Assembly: GCA_963695445.1 (NCBI GenBank)
Contig: CAVOGV010000039.1
Coordinates: 1 to 64,000 of the forward strand
DNA from: Thiohalocapsa sp963695445
GTDB taxonomy: Bacteria > Pseudomonadota > Gammaproteobacteria > Chromatiales > Chromatiaceae
DNA: 64,000 bases
Reading direction: 5' to 3'
Shown: positions 44,458 to 53,218 of the stretch, one piece after another
Layout: each line of letters begins with the position of its first letter
Numbering within the stretch: the stretch's first letter is position 1
The notes under the pieces: generated by a model
What the model was told of the DNA's origin: nothing
Databases searched by the model: none
Seen by the model: only the letters and a program-made list of their open reading frames with translations
Made by a program: the position numbers and the translations under genes

Positions 44458-45333
44458 ATGAGCGCATCGGCTTCCTTCACTGCCCCCACCTGCCTGTTGC
44501 TGGTCTTGATCGCTTTGTTTGTGGCGACGCCGGCTATCGCGAAGGAACCATCCTTCGACAACGTCATCGCGGGCAACGACGCGCGCGCGCTTGCTCAATG
44601 GGGTCGGCGCTACGAGCACGGCGAGGGCGTCGACCTCGACCTGGACCGCGCCGTCCGGCTGTATTGCCGGGCCGCGGCCAAGGGTAGCGCCGAAGCGCAT
44701 TACCATCTGGGCTACATGTACGCCATCGGCCGCGGCAGCGAGCGCAACGATGAACTCGCCGCGGCCTGGTTCTACAAGGCGGCGCAACAGAAAGATCCCC
44801 ACGCCAAGCGCATGCTCGAACGTCTGGGTTACCACGGCAAACCCAAACGAGAGGCGGTCTGTCAGCTCACCGACGGCGGGCGGGCGGACGCAAGCGGACG
44901 GGTGGTGACGGCTGGCGGCGGCGATGGCGATGTACGCATCGTTCGAGCGCATCCGGCTAGCGGGCCGATCGCCAGCATGGTTCGCAAACTGGCGCCCGAG
45001 TATCAGCTCAACCCAAATCTCGTGCTGGCCGTGGTCGAGATGGAATCCAACTTCAATCCAGAGGCACGTTCCCACAAGAACGCCCAGGGGCTGATGCAAC
45101 TGATACCCGAGACCGCGGAGCGCTTCGGCGTGCAAAACGTCTGGGACGCAGAGCAAAACCTGCGTGGCGGCATGTCGTACCTGCGCTGGCTGATGGGCCA
45201 TTTCGAGGGTGATCTGGAGTTGGTGTTGGCCGCGTACAACGCCGGCGAAGGCGCGGTGGAGCGCCACGGCGGTATCCCACCCTATGCTGAAACCCAGCGT
45301 TATGTGAAGCGGATCATCGGCCGGTTGAACTGA
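44458..45333 (+). CDS. Lytic transglycosylase with Sel1 repeats
   Basis: From ATG 44458 (after ACAGGA) the protein has 291 residues: a signal peptide (CLLLVLIALFVATPAIA), two Sel1-type repeats (ALAQWGRRYEHGEGVDLDLDR, AHYHLGYMYAIGRGSE; about 40-115), a linker with one Cys, and a C-terminal SLT family-1 domain. The catalytic glutamate is in VVEMESNFNPEA, followed by GLMQLIPETAERFGV and VLAAYNAGEGAVERH. It would cut peptidoglycan glycan strands to 1,6-anhydro ends in the periplasm. Confidence 0.92.
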   Translation: MSASASFTAPTCLLLVLIALFVATPAIAKEPSFDNVIAGNDARALAQWGRRYEHGEGVDLDLDRAVRLYCRAAAKGSAEAHYHLGYMYAIGRGSERNDELAAAWFYKAAQQKDPHAKRMLERLGYHGKPKREAVCQLTDGGRADASGRVVTAGGGDGDVRIVRAHPASGPIASMVRKLAPEYQLNPNLVLAVVEMESNFNPEARSHKNAQGLMQLIPETAERFGVQNVWDAEQNLRGGMSYLRWLMGHFEGDLELVLAAYNAGEGAVERHGGIPPYAETQRYVKRIIGRLN

Positions 45334-45480
45334 TTCTCTCGAATGGTCTGTGCTACGGCAGCTGTACCGATCTTTCCCTCGACGGTGTGACTTGCGAGCC
45401 TGAAGAGTTGGCCGTGCGCAGCCCGGTGCATCCTAGCCGGGCAAGTCAGAGCAGATAATCGATTAGGTGCATATTCGGGT

Positions 45481-46083
45481 CTAGTGCGATACCGAGGAAG
45501 CTCTTGATGCCGTAGCCATGAGCAGGATCGCTGACAGAATCGGCACCAGCAGGACGCTTCCGACAACGACGGTGCCCAGCACCGATGACATCGTGCTCCA
45601 TAATTCCTGCTCCGCGTAGCGTTTACCGTCGCGGCGGTCCCGCCCTGCCAAGAGCCCGAAATAGTAGCAGGCAACCCGTTGCGGGACGACGCCGCGGATA
45701 TTGACGGCGTGTCGGCGGATAGGGCGCGCTCGCTCAAGGGTATGCCGGAAGGCGGCATACTGCTTACGGCTCAACGATGTGAATACCTCGGGCTCCAGCG
45801 TGCTAAGCACGTTTTTGGTAAAGGTATCCAGCCAACTTGCGAATGGTGTCAGCTCTGCAACCGCTCGATCGCACGAGCATCTCAGGCCCAAGATCCAGCT
45901 CTTCGAGCATCCATCAAACACGCCGCTGTGTAGTGAGTTAACTTCGGCCCCAAGACCCCCGACAACCGACACGCCAAATTCCGCTCGTCCCGCTGCCACA
46001 AGCTCCAGTTGCTGGCGCTTTGCCGGCCACTTATTCACATTTAGCACTTGACATCGAGGTGTAACAGTGTTGTGACAATCCAC
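45481..46083 (-). CDS. Unknown membrane-anchored protein
   Basis: The C-terminal 110 residues look like a recurrent gammaproteobacterial family: WLDTFTKNVLSTLEPEVFTSL, ARPIRRHAVNIRGVVP, YYFGLLAGRDRR and a terminal membrane segment (VLGTVVVGSVLLVPILSAIL). The N-terminal 85 residues are unlike it and use less GC-biased codons, so the real start may lie further in, or the 5' end has been replaced or degraded. Function unknown. Confidence 0.5.
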   Translation of the reverse strand: MDCHNTVTPRCQVLNVNKWPAKRQQLELVAAGRAEFGVSVVGGLGAEVNSLHSGVFDGCSKSWILGLRCSCDRAVAELTPFASWLDTFTKNVLSTLEPEVFTSLSRKQYAAFRHTLERARPIRRHAVNIRGVVPQRVACYYFGLLAGRDRRDGKRYAEQELWSTMSSVLGTVVVGSVLLVPILSAILLMATASRASSVSH

Positions 46084-46500
46084 TAATTCATTATTCGATT
46101 ATATTCCGTATCTTATGGAATTAGTTAGAAAAATCTTCTGTTCAAAAGTTGACCAAGCCAAGAGATAGCGATGCAAATCATTGAACTGACGAGGACCCGG
46201 GCGGGTCATCCACAGTGTTATCCACAGGAAATGTGGACATGCCAAATTTCCCAAAGTAGCTTGCTACCTTGTGAGCATCAGTCAAAAGTTTGCGGAAGAA
46301 GAACGGCTAAAAGGTTGTATGTTGCGCCGCAGCAGAATCGCAATTCGATCGTCGATCTCCCCGCATCACCTCAGTGCGTGTGTCCGGACACGGCGCAGAC
46401 AACCAGGGATCCCCTGGCGGCCCGCAAGCGGGACCGAACTCACGGAGACGGCGACGCCGAGTCCTTACGCGGGCAGTGGCATGCGATGTAGACTCACGCC
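46084..46500. other. Gene-free, partly AT-rich region
   Basis: I see no supported gene in these 417 bases. Bases 46080-46150 are strongly AT-rich for this GC-rich contig. Two DnaA-box-like sites follow at 46206-46226. The right end must contain the start signals for the exported methyltransferase gene. Confidence 0.5.
46206..46226 (+). promoter_or_regulatory. Two DnaA-box-like sites
   Basis: TTATCCACA (46218-46226) is the exact DnaA-box consensus, and TCATCCACA (46206-46214) differs at one base; they are direct repeats 12 bases apart. A weaker inverted site, TGTGGACAT, lies at 46231. The AT-rich stretch is about 60 bases upstream. DnaA binding is inferred from sequence only. Confidence 0.45.
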
Positions 46501-47181
46501 ATGAAACGATTCCTACTCTGTTTTTGCCTATCGATGCTCTGCGCTCCCGCATGGGCGGAGGTACCCGCGGTCGGCCCCGACATGAACGCCTACTACTACG
46601 ATGCCGATCCGGACCACTGGGCCGAGATCTTCGAGCGCAGCGGTCGCGAGGTGTTCGACCGGCGCTTTCAGGTGGTGGAGGCGCTCGGTATCGAGCCGGG
46701 CATGCGCATCGCGGACGTTGGCGCCGGTACGGGGCTGTATACGATGCTGTTCGCGCGTGCGGTGGGGCCGGCGGGGCGGGTTTATGCGGTGGATATCTCT
46801 GAGAGCTTCGTCGAGTCCATCGCGGCACGTGCGAAGGAGTATCACGTCGACAACGTGGTGCCGGTGGTCAATCATCCGCAGGGCACGACGCTGCCACCGG
46901 ATAGCGTCGATCTGGTGTTCTTGGCGGACACCTATCATCACTTCGAGTACCCCCGCGCGATGCTGGCGTCCATCCATCAGGCGTTGGTGCCGGGTGGCGC
47001 GCTGGCGATCATCGACTTTCGTCGTCTGCCCGGTGTCAGCAATCCTTGGATCATGGGTCATGTGCGGGCGGGCCGCGAGGAGGTGATCGACGAGGTGGAG
47101 GCGGCCGGTTTCCGCTTTGAGGACGAGCCCCTGAAGCTTCGGGGCAACTATTTCCTGCGTTTCCGCAAGGTGGGCGCGTGA
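46501..47181 (+). CDS. SAM-dependent methyltransferase with signal peptide
   Basis: The 226-residue protein begins with a clear signal peptide (FLLCFCLSMLCAPAWA). A class-I methyltransferase domain follows: IADVGAGTGLYTMLFARAVG (SAM-binding glycines), VYAVDISE, VDLVFLADTYHHFEYP and ALAIIDFRRLPG. An exported SAM-dependent enzyme is odd because SAM is not known to be supplied to the periplasm; it may be a retained membrane-bound form or have another ligand. The next methyltransferase gene overlaps by four bases (GTGA). Confidence 0.85.
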   Translation: MKRFLLCFCLSMLCAPAWAEVPAVGPDMNAYYYDADPDHWAEIFERSGREVFDRRFQVVEALGIEPGMRIADVGAGTGLYTMLFARAVGPAGRVYAVDISESFVESIAARAKEYHVDNVVPVVNHPQGTTLPPDSVDLVFLADTYHHFEYPRAMLASIHQALVPGGALAIIDFRRLPGVSNPWIMGHVRAGREEVIDEVEAAGFRFEDEPLKLRGNYFLRFRKVGA

Positions 47182-47837
47182 ATTCGGAATTTTGGCGACA
47201 GCGTTGGCAGCGCGGTGAGTTGGGTTGGCACGAGGATGACTTTAACCGTCATCTGGCGGAGTACTGGCCTGGTATGGCGGTGGCTCCAGCGGCGCGGGTG
47301 TTCGTGCCCCTGTGCGGCAAGAGTCTGGACATGCTCTGGCTCGCGGGCCGTGGCCACCCTGTGCTGGGGGTAGAGATCAGCGAGGTTGCGGCGGTGGCGA
47401 TCTGCGACGAGAACGGCTTGTCGCCTCGCATTACGGACGAACCGCCGTTTCGGCGTTATGCCATGGACGAGATCGAGATCCTGGTGGGCGACTTTTTCGA
47501 CCTGACACCGGCCCATCTGGCGGGTGTCGGCGCCGTCTACGATCGCGCGTCGCTGATCGCGCTGCCGCCGGCGATGCGACCGCGCTATGCGGAGCATTTG
47601 GCGGCGCTGCTACCCGCGGGTGTGCAATCGCTGCTGATTACTTTGGACTACGATCCAGTGCGCATGGCGGGGCCACCGTTCGCGGTTGCTGCCGATGAGG
47701 TGCGGACGTTGTTCTCGCCAGCCTTTGAGATCGACTCGCTGGCCAGTTTTGACGTGATTGCCGAGAGTCCGCGCTGGCGACAGCGTGGGTTGGATTGGCT
47801 CAATGAACACGTCTTCCGACTGCGTCGCCGCAGCTGA
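47178..47837 (+). CDS. tpm: Thiopurine S-methyltransferase family
   Basis: A 219-residue TPMT with the GTG start overlapping the previous gene. It shows the bacterial TPMT hallmarks: NSEFWRQRWQRGELGWHEDDFN, VFVPLCGKSLDMLWLA (SAM site), GVEISEVAA, GDFFDLTP, DRASLIALPPAMRPRY and ITLDYDP. Bacterial members methylate thiols, selenium and tellurium compounds. The physiological target here is unknown. Confidence 0.93.
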   Translation: MNSEFWRQRWQRGELGWHEDDFNRHLAEYWPGMAVAPAARVFVPLCGKSLDMLWLAGRGHPVLGVEISEVAAVAICDENGLSPRITDEPPFRRYAMDEIEILVGDFFDLTPAHLAGVGAVYDRASLIALPPAMRPRYAEHLAALLPAGVQSLLITLDYDPVRMAGPPFAVAADEVRTLFSPAFEIDSLASFDVIAESPRWRQRGLDWLNEHVFRLRRRS

Positions 47838-47862
47838 GCGAGCCGCTCTCTTTGAAGGTTGG

Positions 47863-48321
47863 CTAACGCCGTTCGCGGAATGGCCGGCGCCCGCGGTAGG
47901 CGGTGATCTGCTGCACGATGATCTGGTAGGGCAGGGCGTCGAGGCTGCCGAACTCGGCCACCGCGGCCGTGATAACGGCGTCGATGTCGTCGATTTGTGT
48001 TGGCACCTCGGCGTTTGGTTCGAGCGCGGAATGGATGCCTCGCAACCCGCCGACCTGGACCCGCATGGCCTTGGCGTGGGGCAAGGCGGCGTGCTGCGCG
48101 GTGGTCTTCAGCGCGAAACGGGCGTGGGAGCGCAGCAGGTCAAGCAGCGCGATGCAGCGCGTCTGGGCCTCTTCGGCCGTGCATTGCACGCCTTCGCGCT
48201 CGGCGATGCAGAAGCGTTTGGCGCGGGAACAACTGCAATTGTTGGTGAGGATGCTTTTCTCGAACGGGCAATAGCGCTCGTTGATGGCGCTGTAGGTCTC
48301 GCGGAAGATCTCATTGTCCAT
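47863..48321 (-). CDS. Conserved unknown protein, Cys-rich N-terminus
   Basis: The 152-residue product begins MDNEIFRETYSAINERYCPFEK and has six cysteines in its first half (YCPFEK, NNCSCSRAKRFC, VQC, RC), a pattern that suggests an iron-sulfur or zinc site. The second half is an alpha/beta domain (IVQQITAYRGRR at the end). I recall similar hypothetical proteins in other gammaproteobacteria, but no function. It lies 19 bases after hslR on the same strand, so is likely in that operon. Confidence 0.75.
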   Translation of the reverse strand: MDNEIFRETYSAINERYCPFEKSILTNNCSCSRAKRFCIAEREGVQCTAEEAQTRCIALLDLLRSHARFALKTTAQHAALPHAKAMRVQVGGLRGIHSALEPNAEVPTQIDDIDAVITAAVAEFGSLDALPYQIIVQQITAYRGRRPFRERR

Positions 48322-48340
48322 TGCTGTGCCTTCGGCCGAC

Positions 48341-48742
48341 TCAGTCGCCGAGCCTGCCCGTGAATGTACCGATACGCCGACGGTCGCGCTTGGTCGGGCG
48401 TCCCCGCAGCGTGGGTGCCTGGGTGCCCGCCTCGCGTCGCTCGCGCACCAATTCCTGCCGTTTCAGGCGACTGGCCTCGTCTTCTTCGTAGAGCAGTGCT
48501 GCCTCGCTCGCCGGGCGGCGCTGCCGGGCCAGGGCCTTGACCTCGACGGTCCATTCCAGCTCGCCCTTGTGGATGATCAGCCGGGCGCCGGGGCGGATGC
48601 CGCGGCCTGGCTTCACGCGCTGGCCGTCCACTTGCACCTTGCCGCCGTTGATCGCCTCGACCGCCAACGGACGGGTCTTGAAGAAGCGTGCGGCCCAGAG
48701 CCATTTGTCCAGGCGTTGGCTGTCGACGTCGTTTGTACTCAT
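48341..48742 (-). CDS. hslR: Heat shock protein 15, S4-domain RNA-binding protein
   Basis: Hsp15 rescues stalled 50S subunits carrying a nascent-chain tRNA. The 133-residue protein has the S4 domain RLDKWLWAARFFKTRPLAVE, NGGKVQVDGQRVKPGRGI (residues about 8-65) and a basic, charged C-terminus (RRIGTFTGRLGD). It overlaps grxC by four bases. Confidence 0.92.
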   Translation of the reverse strand: MSTNDVDSQRLDKWLWAARFFKTRPLAVEAINGGKVQVDGQRVKPGRGIRPGARLIIHKGELEWTVEVKALARQRRPASEAALLYEEDEASRLKRQELVRERREAGTQAPTLRGRPTKRDRRRIGTFTGRLGD

Positions 48743-49017
48743 TGTGGGCCGTAGGCGATGCCTTGCTGGTCGAGCAGGACGTCGAGCTTGCCTGCATCGT
48801 CCAGGTCCGCCATGTCGTCGTAACCGCCGACGTGGTACTCGCCGATGAAGATTTGCGGCACCGTGGTGCGGTTGCTACGACGGATCATCGTTTTGAGCTG
48901 CTCGCGGTCGCGATCGACGCGAATCTCGTCATACGCGACGCCCTTGCGTTCCAGTAGGCGCCGTGCGCGGACGCAGTAGGGACAGATTGCGGTGGCATAG
49001 ATCTGCACGATAGACAT
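48739..49017 (-). CDS. grxC: Glutaredoxin 3
   Basis: The 92-residue thioredoxin-fold protein has the dithiol site in YATAICPYCVRARRLL (CPYC at about 13-16), the glutathione-binding TVPQIFIGEYHVGGYDD and ends with a variable tail. It reduces disulfides with glutathione in the cytoplasm. It leads a small operon with hslR and the Cys-rich gene. Confidence 0.94.
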   Translation of the reverse strand: MSIVQIYATAICPYCVRARRLLERKGVAYDEIRVDRDREQLKTMIRRSNRTTVPQIFIGEYHVGGYDDMADLDDAGKLDVLLDQQGIAYGPQ

Positions 49018-49251
49018 GACGCCTCTCGACTCGATGTTGTGCTTATTCCGGCTTGTGCGGCCCTCCGCTTACCCGGCTGGCTTGAAAACCCACCGCCGCG
49101 GCCGGACAAGCTAAAGACTGACACAAGCGGGGCCAGATCGCCAAGGTCGCACGCCGGTTACGTCTTGCATCGGGTACGCTTGCGGCCCCGAACCGATGCA
49201 GCTACCAACGCATCCACCGATGCAGCCACCAGCCCAGCAACGAGCCCAGCC

Positions 49252-51906
49252 ATGTATCGCACCACGCCCCCGGTCATTCGTCTCAAGGACTATCGACCAC
49301 CCGAATTCCTGATCGATCAGGTCGACCTGCGTTTCGATCTGGACTTGGACGAGACCCTGGTCGAGGCCGAACTCAGTCTGCGCCGCAATCCGGCCGCGAC
49401 CCGCGGCAACGGCGACCTGCGGCTCGACGGCGAGCAGTTGCAGCTGATGGAGGTAGCTCTGGACGGGCGCGTGATGCCGCCGGCGGAGTATCAGGTGCAG
49501 GACGATGCGTTGATCGTGCATCGGGTGCCGGACCGCTTCCAATTGCGCACGCGTGTGCGCATCCAGCCCAAGGCCAACACGGCGCTGGAGGGGCTTTACG
49601 TCTCCGGCGACATGCTCTGCACCCAGTGTGAGGCCGAGGGCTTTCGGCGCATCACCTACTTTCTCGACCGCCCCGACGTGATGGCCCGCTACCGGGTCGT
49701 GCTGGTGGCGGACCCCGCTCGCTATCCGGTGTTGCTATCCAACGGCAACCCAGCAGGTAGCGAAGACCTGCCGGATGGGCGCCGGGTTGCGCGCTGGCAC
49801 GATCCGCACCCGAAGCCGAGCTATCTGTTCGCCGTTGTCGCCGGCGACCTGGCGGCGGTTGAGGACAGCTTCACCACCCGTTCGGGTCGCGAGATCCCGC
49901 TGCAGATCTTCGTCGAGCCGGAGAACCTGGACAAGTGCGACCACGCCATGCGCTCGCTCAAGCATGCGATGGGCTGGGACGAGGAGCAATATGGCCGCGA
50001 GTACGATCTGGACATCTTCATGATCGTCGCCGTCAGCCATTTCAACATGGGCGCGATGGAGAACAAGGGGCTCAACGTCTTCAACGCCAAGTACATCCTG
50101 GCGCGGCCGGACACCGCCACCGATGCCGACTTTGCTGGCATCGAGGGGGTCGTCGCCCACGAGTACTTCCACAACTGGACGGGCAACCGCATCACCTGTC
50201 GCGATTGGTTTCAGCTGAGCTTGAAGGAGGGCTTCACCGTCTATCGTGACCAGGAGTTCTCGGCCGACATGGGCTCACGCGGGGTCAAGCGAATCGAGGA
50301 CGTGCGCATGCTGCGCGCGCGCCAGTTTCCGGAGGACGCCGGGCCGATGGCCCATCCGGTGCGCCCGGACTCTTACATCGAGATCAACAATTTCTACACC
50401 GCGACGGTGTATGAGAAGGGCGCCGAGGTGGTGCGCATGCAGGCACACCTGCTGGGCCCGGAACGCTTTCGCGCCGGCACCGACCTCTACTTCGAGCGCT
50501 TCGACGGTCAGGCCGTCACCACCGACGACTTCGTCGTCTGCATGGAGCAGGCTGGCGAAGTGGACTTGACCCAGTTCCGCCGCTGGTATGGCCAGGCCGG
50601 CACGCCGGTGCTGGAGTGCGCCGATCGCTTCGACGCCGCGGCTGGGACCTATACGCTCGAGATCCGCCAGCACACGCCGGCCACACCGGGCCAGCCCGAC
50701 AAGCTGCCCCTGCACATCCCGTTCGCGCTCGGGCTGTTGGATGCCGAGGGCCGCGACCTACCGCTGCGGCTCGAAGGCGAGGCCGAGAGCCCTCTGCCTG
50801 GAACACGCATGCTTCCCCTGCGCGAGTCGGTCGAACGCTTCACCTTCGCCGGTCTGGAGCACAGGCCGGTTCCGTCGCTGCTGCGTGGGTTCTCGGCGCC
50901 CGTCAGGGTGCGCTTCCCGCACTCGGAGGCGGACCTGACCTTTTTGATGGCGCACGACAGCGATGGGTTCAACCGGTGGGATGCCGCCCAGAGTCTTGCC
51001 CAGCGGCTGCTGCTGGCAATGGTCGAAGACAAGGCCATGCAGGTGCCGGATACCTTCATCGACGCCTTCCGTCGGGCCTTGACCGATGCCGGCGCCGATC
51101 AGGCCCTGCTGGCGGAGGTGCTGACGCTGCCGTCGGAGAGCTACCTGGGCGATCAGATGGACGTGGTGGACGTGGACGGTATTCACCGCGCCCGCGAGAC
51201 CCTGGCAGGAAGAATCGGTCTCCTGTTGCGCGGTGAATTGCGGGCGGTCTACGAGCGCAACCGAGAGCCCCCCGAGTATGACTTGTCGCCGGCCTCCATC
51301 GGCCGTCGGGCGCTGCGCAATTGCGCGCTGGGTTACTTGATGCACGCGCCGGATGCCGACATCTGTGCGCTGGCGCAGGCGCAGTTCGATGCCGATCACA
51401 ACATGACCGACGTCATGACCGCGCTGCGGTTGCTGGTGGATGCGTCGCCGGATGTGGCGGGCGACGCCGGCGAGCGGGCGCTGGCGGGCTTCTATCAGCG
51501 CTGGTCCAAGGAACAGCTGGTGCTCGACAAGTGGTTTGCGTTGCAGGCGCAAAGCAGTCGGGCGAATGCGCTGGAGCGGGTCCGCTCGCTGATGGAGCAT
51601 GCCGATTTTTCGCTGACCAATCCCAATCGCGTACGTTCGCTGATCGGTGCATTCGCGGTCGGTAATCCGCTGCGCTTTCATGCCGCCGACGGCAGCGGCT
51701 ACGGCTTTCTGGCGGACCGCATCATCGATCTCGATCCACTGAATCCGCAGATTGCGTCGCGCCTGCTCTATCCCATGACTCGCTGGCGCCGCTACGACGA
51801 AGGTCGGCAGGCGCTGATGCGCGAGCAGCTCGAACGCATCCTGGATGTCGAGGGGCTTTCCAACGATGTCTACGAGGTGGTCTCCAAGAGCCTTGGCTCG
51901 GAGTAG
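49252..51906 (+). CDS. pepN: Aminopeptidase N
   Basis: An 884-residue M1-family zinc aminopeptidase. It has the substrate-binding NMGAMENKGLNVF (about 264-272), the zinc motif HEYFHNWTGN (His303, His307) and the third-ligand stretch LSLKEGFTVYRDQEFS. The C-terminal half is the E. coli PepN-type helical domain. The ATG 49252 gives MYRTTPPVIRLKDYRPP, matching the family start; the open frame upstream is a Thr/Ala-rich chance extension. Confidence 0.95.
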   Translation: MYRTTPPVIRLKDYRPPEFLIDQVDLRFDLDLDETLVEAELSLRRNPAATRGNGDLRLDGEQLQLMEVALDGRVMPPAEYQVQDDALIVHRVPDRFQLRTRVRIQPKANTALEGLYVSGDMLCTQCEAEGFRRITYFLDRPDVMARYRVVLVADPARYPVLLSNGNPAGSEDLPDGRRVARWHDPHPKPSYLFAVVAGDLAAVEDSFTTRSGREIPLQIFVEPENLDKCDHAMRSLKHAMGWDEEQYGREYDLDIFMIVAVSHFNMGAMENKGLNVFNAKYILARPDTATDADFAGIEGVVAHEYFHNWTGNRITCRDWFQLSLKEGFTVYRDQEFSADMGSRGVKRIEDVRMLRARQFPEDAGPMAHPVRPDSYIEINNFYTATVYEKGAEVVRMQAHLLGPERFRAGTDLYFERFDGQAVTTDDFVVCMEQAGEVDLTQFRRWYGQAGTPVLECADRFDAAAGTYTLEIRQHTPATPGQPDKLPLHIPFALGLLDAEGRDLPLRLEGEAESPLPGTRMLPLRESVERFTFAGLEHRPVPSLLRGFSAPVRVRFPHSEADLTFLMAHDSDGFNRWDAAQSLAQRLLLAMVEDKAMQVPDTFIDAFRRALTDAGADQALLAEVLTLPSESYLGDQMDVVDVDGIHRARETLAGRIGLLLRGELRAVYERNREPPEYDLSPASIGRRALRNCALGYLMHAPDADICALAQAQFDADHNMTDVMTALRLLVDASPDVAGDAGERALAGFYQRWSKEQLVLDKWFALQAQSSRANALERVRSLMEHADFSLTNPNRVRSLIGAFAVGNPLRFHAADGSGYGFLADRIIDLDPLNPQIASRLLYPMTRWRRYDEGRQALMREQLERILDVEGLSNDVYEVVSKSLGSE

Positions 51907-51996
51907 CCGTGTCAAGCTTGAGAGGCCGGAAAACCTCGAAGTGCTTGAAGAAAGGCAACGCGCAATGGCTGCGACAGCGGATGTCCGTGCGGCCCC

Positions 51997-52147
51997 ATCG
52001 CGACTGCAAGCCGCCCCCACAGCGAAGCGTGATGTGGGAGCGATTTGCAATCGCGACGGCCACAACGGGGATGTCTGCGCAGCTCGATCGCGGCTGCAAG
52101 CCGCTCCCACAGGGAAGTGTGATGTGGGAGCGATTTGCAATCGCGAC
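51997..52147. repeat. Four alternating REP elements in a 90-bp tandem unit
   Basis: Reverse (ending GCCGCCCCCAC at 52020 and GCCGCTCCCAC at 52110) and forward (GTGGGAGCGATTTGCAATCG at 52034 and 52124) units alternate, each repeated with a period of exactly 90 bases. They match the REP pair at 34.06-34.14 kb. The array sits after the pepN stop. Confidence 0.8.
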
Positions 52148-52210
52148 GGTCACGGCGGCGGGTGACTCCGCAGTCCCATTACCTGACACAGACAGCTGAA
52201 ATCAGACAAC

Positions 52211-52236
52211 GAAGCCCGGCATCGCCGCCGGGCTTC
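52211..52236. terminator. Bidirectional hairpin terminator
   Basis: A perfect 10-bp stem GAAGCCCGGC/GCCGGGCTTC with a six-base loop lies between the convergent pepN and hsp20 genes. There is no long T-run on either side, so its termination strength is uncertain. Confidence 0.65.
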
Positions 52237-52283
52237 TGGGCTGTGGCCGGCGCTTGCCGGCCCGTTGTACGCTCACTCAGAGG

Positions 52284-52769
52284 TTACTTGACCTCAATCT
52301 TCTGCCGAGGAGTGGTTTCCACCTTCGGCAAATGTACCTCCAGCATGCCGTTATCGAACTCGGCGTTGACCTCTTCGGCCTTCACCGTCGTCGGCAACCG
52401 GATGGTCCGGCTGAAGCTGCCGCGCCGGATTTCGGCGCGATAGACGTCGCCTTCCTCAACCTCCTTTTCGTGCTTGCGTTCACCGCGAATGGTGAGCACG
52501 TCGCCGGTCAGGTCAAGGTGCAGATCCTTCTTCTCGATTCCCGGCAACTCGGCACGGATCAGGAACTCGGTCTCGCGTTCGACCAAGTCCACGCGCGGGA
52601 TGCGCAACTCAAGGTCCGTCTGAATCGGCGCAGCCCACTCGGGCCACATCTCGCGGAACGGCCGCATCCAGCCACGGTTTAACAACGTATCGAAGGTGCG
52701 ATCCATCTCGTCGAAGAACCCCACCTCATGACGTTGCAGTGCCTTGCTTTCTTTGTCTCGGGTTTTCAT
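52284..52769 (-). CDS. Small heat-shock protein Hsp20
   Basis: A 161-residue cytoplasmic holdase chaperone. The alpha-crystallin domain (about 60-150) shows RVDLVERETEFLIRAELPGIEKKDL, LTIRGERKHEKE, GSFSRTIRLPTTV and FDNGMLEVHLPK. The ATG 52769 is fixed by an AGGAGG seven bases upstream; the frame could extend nine residues further. A sigma70-like promoter precedes it. It has no signal peptide, unlike the exported relative at 17.9 kb. Confidence 0.93.
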   Translation of the reverse strand: MKTRDKESKALQRHEVGFFDEMDRTFDTLLNRGWMRPFREMWPEWAAPIQTDLELRIPRVDLVERETEFLIRAELPGIEKKDLHLDLTGDVLTIRGERKHEKEVEEGDVYRAEIRRGSFSRTIRLPTTVKAEEVNAEFDNGMLEVHLPKVETTPRQKIEVK

Positions 52770-52800
52770 TGCAGTCCTCCTCTTGCTCTCTCTCACTTAA

Positions 52801-52829
52801 AATATAGTCCAGCGGGTACTACTTGGCAA
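52801..52829 (-). promoter_or_regulatory. Predicted sigma70-type promoter of hsp20
   Basis: Read on the minus strand: -35 TTGCCA (52829-52824), 17-base spacer, -10 TATATT (52806-52801), about 30 bases before the start codon. Both boxes match five of six consensus bases. I see no CTTGAA/CCCCAT heat-shock pair by eye. Confidence 0.55.
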
Positions 52830-53218
52830 GTTTTTAAAGGCTAGAAAAACCTTTTATGTCAATAACATAATGTGTTTTTATCGATGGTAATAGGCCGTTC
52901 GCTGATATGCCTGGACGGGTACCGCCGAGTCTGACAGAAGGGCGTATCCGCCGCCTCCGCGGCGGCGTTTTAACGGCGGCGACCTGCGGTGGCGGGGGGA
53001 ATTTTCCGCTGCGGAGGCTAGCGGGAAAACGCCTCAGCGACGGGACAAATCCGGCCGAGGTCAGTTCGGCGGAAACTGGCTGTACCGACGGACCGCGCTC
53101 GATCAGCGCGGGAAGGGTTTGTTCTTGGGCTTGGTCAATTGGGTCATCAGCCCAACATCGCCCAAACCGACACACATGCGCAAGTCAGCGCACAACGAGA
53201 AGCGAGAAATAGAACCCG
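52830..53218. other. Gene-free region between hsp20 and the BolA-family gene
   Basis: No gene is supported. A second TTGACA-like box (minus strand, 52862-52857) lies in an AT-rich patch, and a GC-rich stretch around 52940-53010 has short symmetric runs (CCGCCTCCGCGGCGG) that could fold. Promoters for both flanking genes must lie here. Confidence 0.45.

Noticed and set aside
43723..45267. A 514-codon minus-strand frame covering the zinc-ribbon gene and the lytic transglycosylase
   Set aside because: Only the last 192 codons look like a real protein; the rest is antisense to the transglycosylase, so the start was placed at 44301.
46080..46240. Chromosomal oriC
   Set aside because: Only two good DnaA boxes are present and none of dnaA, dnaN, mnmG or parAB is nearby.
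51997..52147. Possible CRISPR array
   Set aside because: The 24-base units alternate in orientation with palindromic cores and an exact tandem period, as REP elements do.
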